A stretch of 18,549 bases of DNA from an uncultured Methanobrevibacter sp. (GTDB lineage Archaea > Methanobacteriota > Methanobacteria > Methanobacteriales > Methanobacteriaceae): the NCBI GenBank assembly GCA_902783085.1, contig CACZPT010000008.1, forward strand, positions 1-18,549, read 5' to 3'. Positions within the stretch are counted from its first letter, which is position 1. Each line of letters opens with the position of its first letter. The notes under the pieces were generated by a model. That model did not search any database and was not told the origin of the DNA. It was given only the letters and a program-made list of their open reading frames with translations. Made by a program: the position numbers and the translations under genes. Shown piece after piece: positions 13,683 through 18,549 of the stretch.

Positions 13683-14282
13683 TTATATTTCTTCTTCTAA
13701 TTCCTCTGGAATATCATCAAGACAACATTCTGCAGAAGCTAATTTTCTTAAAAGCTCTGCACCTTCATCAGTTCCTTTAGCAAGTATAGAATCCTTTGCT
13801 AAAATCATGGTATTTTTATCAGGTCCATAAATCCATGATTCCCCTCTTCTAATTGCAATTACACGCATTCCAGTACGATTCACTAAAAGCAATTCACCTA
13901 AAGTTTTATTACTTAACTCTGACTCTTCAATAACATTAACTCTTGCAATCATTTTGTCAGATTCTTCCATCACCATTTTAAATACTGGGTGAGGTTTAAT
14001 ACCTTTAATAACTAAATCAGCCAAATCTTTAGCAGCATTTGCCATACTTTCAGCAGCTTCAGCAATTTCAAGCAATGCAGTTAATTTCTCAGCATCTTCA
14101 TAAGACCTAGCTGCAACAAGTGATTCTGTTTTAATTTGATAATTCATTGCATTAACTCTATTTTCTAAAGTTAATACCTCTTCAGCTGCATCTTTACTAT
14201 TAAATAACACTGCCGAGTAAGCTAAATCAACCATTAATTCCGACATGTTTTTCATTTCAATTAATAGATTTTTAATCGACAT
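13683..14282 (-). CDS. PhoU-like / TrkA_C (RCK_C) domain protein, probable transporter regulator
   Basis: A 199-residue cytosolic protein. Residues ~5-105 are an all-helical PhoU-like bundle (ENRVNAMNYQI, then EIAEAAESMANAAKDLADLV). Residues ~118-182 form a TrkA_C/RCK_C ligand-binding domain (ELSNKTLGELLL, GMRVIAIRRGESWIYGPDKNT, AKGTDEGAELLRKL). This combination, lacking a Rossmann nucleotide domain, is known in archaea next to ion transporters, and here it lies directly between cobJ (9 bases upstream) and mgtE (downstream). I infer that it gates or senses for the MgtE protein, replacing the cytosolic domains that transporter lacks. ATG start with AGGTG upstream. The acidic tail (IPEELEEEI) and the CC pair at 186-187 are minor oddities. 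Confidence 0.85.
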   Translation of the reverse strand: MSIKNLLIEMKNMSELMVDLAYSAVLFNSKDAAEEVLTLENRVNAMNYQIKTESLVAARSYEDAEKLTALLEIAEAAESMANAAKDLADLVIKGIKPHPVFKMVMEESDKMIARVNVIEESELSNKTLGELLLVNRTGMRVIAIRRGESWIYGPDKNTMILAKDSILAKGTDEGAELLRKLASAECCLDDIPEELEEEI

Positions 14283-14291
14283 TTTAACACC

Positions 14292-15365
14292 TTATAAGTC
14301 TGTTGGATTATTATTTAATAAACAAGCCCTTCTAAGTTTTAATAAAGTTTTCTTCTTAGATTTTAAATCATCAACTTCATCTAAAATATCTTCTATAGGT
14401 TCTCTTAAGCAATTAACAACTTCTTCATCATGAAGCCACATACATTCCTTACAATTCCAAACATTTTTACCCTTAATCCATTCACCACCAGTTGAGGAAT
14501 CACCACAAGGATAAAATGGACAATAACAGAAATCACAACATTGTCCATCATAATGGCATGGATAAAATTCACAATCTCTGTTTGGTCCTTTTGGAATTTC
14601 ACCATTTAAGAACTTTTCATAGTGTTGTTTTGATAATTCATGAATATTAGATCTTATAACATAACCTCTAGGAGTTATTAATTTATTATTTTGAACATAA
14701 GTTAAATCATTACCTACGATTAATGTGCAGGACATATTTACAATATCTTCAGTCAAATCTTTTACTTTAACAATAGTTTCTTTTGCAGGTTCATAAGTAC
14801 TGTCTACAATAGCAATTAATGCATTTTCACCTTTACATTCTAAAACACATTTTTTAAATCTTCTGAAAGGTTCTTTACGCGTTTTACTAATTGGATTATA
14901 AATTGCAACAATAAGATCTCCTTCAAGTGCATATCTTAATTTCTTTTCAATTTCAGATAAAGGAGTTAGAATATTACTTAAACTAATAGCTGCAAAATCA
15001 TGTAAAGGAGCTCCTAATTTGGAAGAAGCATAATTAAGTGCAGAAACACCAGGATAAACTTTAATATCAATGTCATCATATTTTGAAACAATTTGATATA
15101 AAACATTAGCCATTCCAAATACGCCTGGATCGCCTGAACTGATTAAAGATACGGTCTCACCATTAATGCTTTTTTCAATAGCTAATTCAGCCCTAGATAT
15201 TTCATCGCCCATACCTTTTTTGATAACTTCTTTGCCTTCAATCAAATCATCAATTTGATTAATATATTTCTTATAACCAATGATAACATCGGATTCTTCA
15301 ATTGCTTTTAAAGCACCTAAAGTAATGTTATCTCTATTTTGACCAATTCCTACAACATTAATCAT
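14292..15365 (-). CDS. cobJ: Precorrin-3B / cobalt-factor III C17-methyltransferase with Cys-rich C-terminal domain
   Basis: CobJ/CbiH methylates C17 with ring contraction in corrin synthesis. The tetrapyrrole methylase fold covers ~1-245: VGIGQNRDNIT (5-14), SSGDPGVFGMA (76-86, AdoMet site), YPGVSALNYASSKLGAPLHD (104-123), AIYNPISKTR (154-163). The protein is 357 residues, ~100 longer than a bare CobJ. The extra part has Cys at 265, 270, 276, 277, 280, 282, 287, 305, 308 and 319, with repeated F/C-Y-P-C motifs, matching the Cys-rich small domain I recall attached to archaeal CbiH. It probably binds a metal or Fe-S centre. In methanogens the pathway is anaerobic, so the substrate would be cobalt-factor III (cbiH is the equivalent name). 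The AGGT ribosome binding site overlaps the upstream gene's stop. Confidence 0.92.
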   Translation of the reverse strand: MINVVGIGQNRDNITLGALKAIEESDVIIGYKKYINQIDDLIEGKEVIKKGMGDEISRAELAIEKSINGETVSLISSGDPGVFGMANVLYQIVSKYDDIDIKVYPGVSALNYASSKLGAPLHDFAAISLSNILTPLSEIEKKLRYALEGDLIVAIYNPISKTRKEPFRRFKKCVLECKGENALIAIVDSTYEPAKETIVKVKDLTEDIVNMSCTLIVGNDLTYVQNNKLITPRGYVIRSNIHELSKQHYEKFLNGEIPKGPNRDCEFYPCHYDGQCCDFCYCPFYPCGDSSTGGEWIKGKNVWNCKECMWLHDEEVVNCLREPIEDILDEVDDLKSKKKTLLKLRRACLLNNNPTDL

Positions 15366-15374
15366 AATAATTAC

Positions 15375-15869
15375 CTAATACAATTTCAATACAGACTCAA
15401 TAGTCATGCTTTTTATATCAACGGCAAATCTTCCATTTTTATACGTTGCTATTGCTTTAACAATGACCTTATATGCAGGATCTTGACTAATAACAATTTG
15501 TCCTGATGTTGAATTTGGAGAAGCATAACCTAAAGCTTCAATTGTAACATTAATCCTTTCATCATCAGTGTCATCGTAAGTAGTAACATTAATAGAATCC
15601 ACATTAATTCCATCAACACTCGACAGATTTTCCATATGCCTAGCAACATCCATCCGATTAGAAATATTAATTTTAGTTGGATCTTTAACTAAAACATCAT
15701 TAACAGTTGATGGACTAAAAATATTTGATATTTCCGCAATTTGCATATCCATTAATCCCTTAACGTCAGGGGCTTCACCTGTGACAATTGTATATGAACT
15801 AAATAGTCCAACTTCAAAAAATATTATGAATAATACGATAACCAATAATATTCTAAGTATTTTTGCCAT
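15375..15869 (-). CDS. Hypothetical exported/membrane-anchored protein upstream of cobJ
   Basis: I do not recognise this 164-residue protein. It has one N-terminal hydrophobic helix (~5-25, ILRILLVIVLFIIFFEVGLF) without a clear cleavage site, so probably a membrane anchor with the rest outside. The exterior part is mixed alpha/beta with alternating hydrophobic strands (VDGINVDSINVTTYDD, INVTIEALGY, AYKVIVKAIATYKNGRFAVDI) and several N-x-S/T sites. No Cys, no catalytic motif. It is the first gene of the operon with cobJ, the PhoU/TrkA_C gene and mgtE. ATG start at 15869 is supported by GTGAT at 15873-15877. Whether it relates to metal or corrinoid handling is unknown. Confidence 0.7.
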   Translation of the reverse strand: MAKILRILLVIVLFIIFFEVGLFSSYTIVTGEAPDVKGLMDMQIAEISNIFSPSTVNDVLVKDPTKINISNRMDVARHMENLSSVDGINVDSINVTTYDDTDDERINVTIEALGYASPNSTSGQIVISQDPAYKVIVKAIATYKNGRFAVDIKSMTIESVLKLY

Positions 15870-15888
15870 TATATCACATCTTGTTTAT

Positions 15889-15912
15889 TAAAATATAAAC
15901 TATATAATAAGT
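15889..15912 (-). promoter_or_regulatory. Candidate promoter of the 15869-12376 operon
   Basis: On the minus strand two TATA-like stretches follow each other, TTATTATATA and GTTTATATTT (the latter fwd 15891-15900). The farther one would place initiation upstream of the GTGAT ribosome binding site, the nearer one would give an almost leaderless RNA. Weak in AT-rich DNA. Confidence 0.35.
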
Positions 15913-16024
15913 AAAATTATATTTTTAATATATAATAAATATAACTCAAAGCATTTTTTAAATTATAGATTTTTAGCTTATGAAATATTTTCAAACACAA
16001 ATAATGTAATAAGTTAAAATTCTC

Positions 16025-16038
16025 AAAGTTTATTAATA
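16025..16038 (+). promoter_or_regulatory. BRE/TATA promoter of the PolD small subunit gene
   Basis: AAAG (16025-16028) followed by TTTATTAATA matches the archaeal BRE/TATA layout, centred ~30 bases before the ATG at 16063. Initiation would fall within ~5-8 bases of the ATG, predicting a nearly leaderless message. The rest of the 193-base divergent gap (15870-16062) is AT-rich with no other signal I can support. Confidence 0.5.
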
Positions 16039-16062
16039 TTAAAAATAAAAATTTTAATTGAT

Positions 16063-17658
16063 ATGACAAATAAGGTTTTATTAAAATTTGCGAAAAAAGG
16101 GATTAATTTATCTCCAGATGCTTATAAAAAAATTATAAATTCAGATAATCCCATTAATCTGGCTTCTTCACTTATTGTTAAATTAAAAAGCAATAATTTT
16201 AATATGAACGACTTAATATCAGTTGATGGAAAAGTCATTGATGAACTTTTATATGATAAAAAGAAGCCTAGTGAAGAAAAGGAAAATGAAAAAAAAACAA
16301 TTGATTCATTTAAAAAAAAATCTGATGAAGATAAAAAGCCTAAAACCTTACCAACTAATTCTGAAAAAGTAGTTGATGAAAAAATAGAATTTAAGAGAAA
16401 CTTAAAAAAAAGTAATGTTGAATATGATTTTAAAATAATACAAGACACCTCTAAAAAATCATATACTACAGGTGAAATTGGAGATTTAATTCAATACTTC
16501 AAATCTAGATATGAAAAGCTTCATAAAATACTTTCAGCAAGACCAGAACTTAAAATGACTACAAAAGTATCTGATATCGATGAATCACAGACAACAATAA
16601 ATCTTATTTTAATGGTAAAAGATATTAAATCCACTAAAAATGGACATAAAATCGTTGATTTTGAAGATGATACAGGTTCAATTTCAATATTATTCTCAAA
16701 TAAAAACGAGGAACTTTTTCAACAGGCTGAAAAACTCGTTAAAGATGAAGTTGTAGGCGTCATTACAACACAATATGAAAATCAAAATTCAAACTTTAAT
16801 AAATTTGGATATAGTGCTAACGAACTTATTTTCCCCGGTGTTACAAGAATAAAAGAAAAAGAAATGGATTTCAGTATTGTATTTTTATCTGATGTTCATA
16901 TTGGAAGTTTAACATTTCTTGAAAATGAATTTAAAAACTTTATCGATTGGATTAACTGTGAATACGGTAATGAAGAACAAAGAAATGTTGCAGAAAATGT
17001 TAAATATCTAGTTATCGGTGGAGACTTAGTAGACGGTGTTGGTGTATATCCAAACCAAGACAAAGAACTCTCAATTTCCGATGTTCGTCTACAATATAGA
17101 GAAGCTGCAAGGTTTTTAGGCAATATCAGAAGTGATATTAAAATCATTATTGCCCCTGGAAATCACGATCCATGTAGACTTGCAGAACCTCAGCCTGCAG
17201 TTCCTGAAGAGTTTGCAAAAGAATTGTATGAACTTGATAATGTTGAATTTGTAAGTAATCCGGCTGTTGTATCTCTTGATGGAATTGAAGTACTGATTTA
17301 TCATGGTGAAAGTTTTAATGAGTTAGTAATGGCTGTTAAAGACTTTACTCTTGAGAAAAATGAATTAATTATGGAAGAATTGCTTAATAAAAGACATGTT
17401 GCTCCAATTTATGGTGAAAGAACTCCACTTGCTTCTGAACTTGAAGATTATTTAGTTATTGAAAATATACCGGATATATTCCATACTGGACATGTTCATA
17501 TTAATACTCACAAAAAATACAAAGGAATTCATTTAATCAATTCCGGTACTTTCCAGACTCAAACTGAATATCAAAAAATCTATAATATTGAACCTACTCC
17601 AGCAGAGGTTCCTGTTATTTACAAAGGAAAATATTTAATATATAAATTTACAGATTAA
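16063..17658 (+). CDS. polB: DNA polymerase D (PolD) small subunit DP1, 3'-5' exonuclease
   Basis: DP1 is the proofreading Mre11-like nuclease subunit of the replicative euryarchaeal polymerase PolD and partners the large catalytic subunit DP2. The 531-residue protein has an N-terminal helical domain (~1-65), a Lys/Glu/Ser-rich linker (~66-125), an OB-fold (~165-265, with DFEDDTGSISILF at 199-211), and a calcineurin-like phosphoesterase domain. All metal-binding motifs are intact: DVH (277-279), GGDLVD (319-324), GNHDP (366-370), YHGES (413-417, His414) and GHVHIN (476-481). Exonuclease activity is therefore expected, unlike the inactivated eukaryotic homologues. ATG start preceded by a TATA element at about -30. 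The aldolase gene follows after 10 bases. Confidence 0.95.
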   Translation: MTNKVLLKFAKKGINLSPDAYKKIINSDNPINLASSLIVKLKSNNFNMNDLISVDGKVIDELLYDKKKPSEEKENEKKTIDSFKKKSDEDKKPKTLPTNSEKVVDEKIEFKRNLKKSNVEYDFKIIQDTSKKSYTTGEIGDLIQYFKSRYEKLHKILSARPELKMTTKVSDIDESQTTINLILMVKDIKSTKNGHKIVDFEDDTGSISILFSNKNEELFQQAEKLVKDEVVGVITTQYENQNSNFNKFGYSANELIFPGVTRIKEKEMDFSIVFLSDVHIGSLTFLENEFKNFIDWINCEYGNEEQRNVAENVKYLVIGGDLVDGVGVYPNQDKELSISDVRLQYREAARFLGNIRSDIKIIIAPGNHDPCRLAEPQPAVPEEFAKELYELDNVEFVSNPAVVSLDGIEVLIYHGESFNELVMAVKDFTLEKNELIMEELLNKRHVAPIYGERTPLASELEDYLVIENIPDIFHTGHVHINTHKKYKGIHLINSGTFQTQTEYQKIYNIEPTPAEVPVIYKGKYLIYKFTD

Positions 17659-17668
17659 ATGTGATAAT

Positions 17669-18238
17669 ATGGTAGAAAATGTTTCTAAAATTATTGAATG
17701 CTCAAATAATATTTTTAATAAAGGACTTGTCTCAGGTAAAGCAGGCAATGTCAGTGCTAAAGTAGATGAAAATATCATTGCAATTACTCCTACACTAAAA
17801 TCATTAAACAATTTAAAAGAAGACGATATTGTATTAGTTGACCTTGATGGAAATTGCTTGACAAAAGGTAAACCTTCTTCTGAAGTGAAAATGCACTTAG
17901 AAATATATAAAAAAAGAAAGGATATAAATGCAATCGTTCACACACATTCTCCTTATGCCACAGGATTTTCATTCTCAAATAAAAAAATAAAAAGATTAGA
18001 AGGATTTGGTCAAATTAATAATGAATATTTATCATCGATTGAATATGAAAAACCTGGGTCTAGTGAATTAGCTATTAAAGCAGCAGAAGGACTTGGTAGT
18101 GAAGATGTATTGATTTTAAAAAATCATGGTGTTATTTGTATTGGTGATACGTTAAAAGAAGCTGAATCTCTTGCAATATTTATAGAAGAATCATCTAAAA
18201 CCCAATTTATCGCACTAACATTAAATTCTATAAAATAA
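17669..18238 (+). CDS. fucA: Class II aldolase/adducin family protein, fuculose-1-phosphate aldolase-like
   Basis: A 189-residue zinc-dependent class II aldolase. Visible motifs: AGNVSAK (25-31, phosphate loop), ITPT (39-42), KPSSEVKMHLEIY (68-80, catalytic Glu72), HTHSPYA (91-97, zinc His91 and His93) and KNHGV (151-155, zinc His153). In Methanocaldococcus jannaschii the homologous enzyme cleaves L-fuculose-1-phosphate to DHAP and L-lactaldehyde, suggested to feed the lactate part of coenzyme F420; the same role is plausible here, though sugar specificity cannot be read from sequence. GTGAT three bases before the ATG, and a 10-base gap after the PolD subunit gene, indicate co-transcription with it. 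A short stem-loop follows in the 3' region. Confidence 0.87.
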   Translation: MVENVSKIIECSNNIFNKGLVSGKAGNVSAKVDENIIAITPTLKSLNNLKEDDIVLVDLDGNCLTKGKPSSEVKMHLEIYKKRKDINAIVHTHSPYATGFSFSNKKIKRLEGFGQINNEYLSSIEYEKPGSSELAIKAAEGLGSEDVLILKNHGVICIGDTLKEAESLAIFIEESSKTQFIALTLNSIK

Positions 18239-18266
18239 ATTAATTTAAAAAATAAGATAAATAATA

Positions 18267-18285
18267 TCAAGACATGTTGTCTTGA
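18267..18285. terminator. Inverted repeat between convergent genes
   Basis: TCAAGACA and its complement TGTCTTGA flank a 3-base loop, an 8-base-pair stem in the 87-base gap between the aldolase and the minus-strand RHH gene. It is the only GC-containing stem in the gap and could end or protect transcripts from both sides. No strong T-run follows on either strand. Confidence 0.4.
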
Positions 18286-18325
18286 ATATAATGAAAATGA
18301 AAATTCATCAATAAAACAATAATAA

Positions 18326-18481
18326 CTATTCAGAAATATCGTTTTTTCTTGCTTCATATCCTTCTTCAATCATTTTAATGATTAATCCAGATAATGAAGT
18401 ATCTTCATCAATAGCCATTTTTTTAAGTTCTTTTTTCAATTCGTTAGGTAAATTTATAGTAGTTTTGCTTATATCTGACAT
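18326..18481 (-). CDS. Small ribbon-helix-helix (CopG/Arc-like) protein
   Basis: A 51-residue protein starting at ATG 18481; a longer reading frame back to 18544 adds only a basic low-complexity stretch and would cross the promoter. KTTINLPNELKKELKKMA (6-23) gives the DNA-contacting strand and first helix, and TSLSGLIIKMIEEGYE (28-43) the second helix. This is the ribbon-helix-helix fold used by CopG-type repressors and many antitoxins. No toxin-like gene lies between it and the aldolase; a partner could only be beyond the window end, upstream. Role is probably DNA binding or autoregulation; target unknown. Confidence 0.78.
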   Translation of the reverse strand: MSDISKTTINLPNELKKELKKMAIDEDTSLSGLIIKMIEEGYEARKNDISE

Positions 18482-18521
18482 ATTATATAATTTTTTTATT
18501 AATTTAATATATATTTTTCTA

Positions 18522-18533
18522 TTATAACTTTTT
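18522..18533 (-). promoter_or_regulatory. Candidate promoter of the RHH gene
   Basis: Minus-strand AAAAAGTTATAA has a BRE-like purine run followed by a TATA-like core. It would start transcription ~20 bases before the ATG at 18481. No ribosome binding site is visible. Weak because of AT content. Confidence 0.3.
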
Positions 18534-18549
18534 AAATATAACATAACTA

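Noticed and set aside
16048..16062. Shared ATTTTAATTGAT upstream of the PolD gene and the pilin-like gene (10563-10574) as a regulatory motif
   Set aside because: A 12-base AT-rich match is expected by chance, and in one case it overlaps the start codon itself.
15870..16062. Replication origin or RNA gene in the 193-base gap next to the PolD subunit gene
   Set aside because: No ORB-like repeats, cdc6 gene, or GC-rich structured segment is visible; the gap is explained by two divergent promoters.
16122..16448. 108-codon minus-strand frame opposite the PolD subunit linker
   Set aside because: Low-complexity Ser/Phe-rich product is the reverse reading of the Lys/Glu-rich linker codons.
18124..18369. 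81-codon minus-strand frame across the aldolase end and RHH gene end
   Set aside because: Overlaps two better-supported genes and lacks any domain or start signal.

Overview
The window looks like chromosomal DNA from a methanogenic archaeon of the order Methanobacteriales, most likely Methanobrevibacter or a close relative. It is very AT-rich. The pointers are a small PolD (DP1) subunit gene, a CfbA-type nickelochelatase, a two-domain PurE, a DUF35 OB-fold/Zn-ribbon protein, a UbiD-family decarboxylase, a secreted adhesin-like Ig-repeat protein, archaeal BRE/TATA promoters and GTGAT or AGGTG ribosome binding sites. I saw no rRNA, tRNA, CRISPR array, insertion sequence or integrase. No gap between genes exceeds 300 bases.

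Layout. 66-2689 (+) holds a large polytopic GT-C-like membrane protein and a GtrA flippase-like protein, a surface-glycan pair. 2756-5038 (+) is purE plus a ubiD-family gene. On the minus strand, 6826 down to 5050 is thiL overlapping an AmmeMemoRadiSam radical SAM gene. 8396 down to 6906 is a secreted repeat protein ending in a palindromic terminator-like element. 8939 down to 8475 and 9934 down to 9038 are two sirohydrochlorin chelatase paralogues, one with a single domain and one a tandem fusion, both with His-rich insertions. 10443 down to 10045 is a DUF35 protein with a textbook promoter.

10574-12379 (+) is a two-gene operon of uncharacterised membrane-anchored, Cys-rich, pilin-like proteins. 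It is the least explained part of the window. It meets, stop to stop, a minus-strand operon running 15869 down to 12376: a small exported hypothetical, cobJ/cbiH with a Cys-rich tail, a PhoU/TrkA_C regulator-like protein, and a two-repeat MgtE transporter. 16063-18238 (+) carries the PolD small subunit followed by a class II (fuculose-phosphate type) aldolase. 18481 down to 18326 is a small ribbon-helix-helix protein.

How the parts may work together. The chelatases and CobJ both serve tetrapyrrole synthesis (F430 and cobamides), and MgtE plus its putative regulator is a metal-ion transport unit in the cobJ operon. UbiD and DUF35 can each be tied to the archaeal mevalonate route, though neither sits with other genes of that pathway here. 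The GT-C/GtrA pair, the adhesin and the pilin-like pair are cell-surface functions placed between housekeeping genes. Functions are read from motifs and remembered family features; no searches were run.
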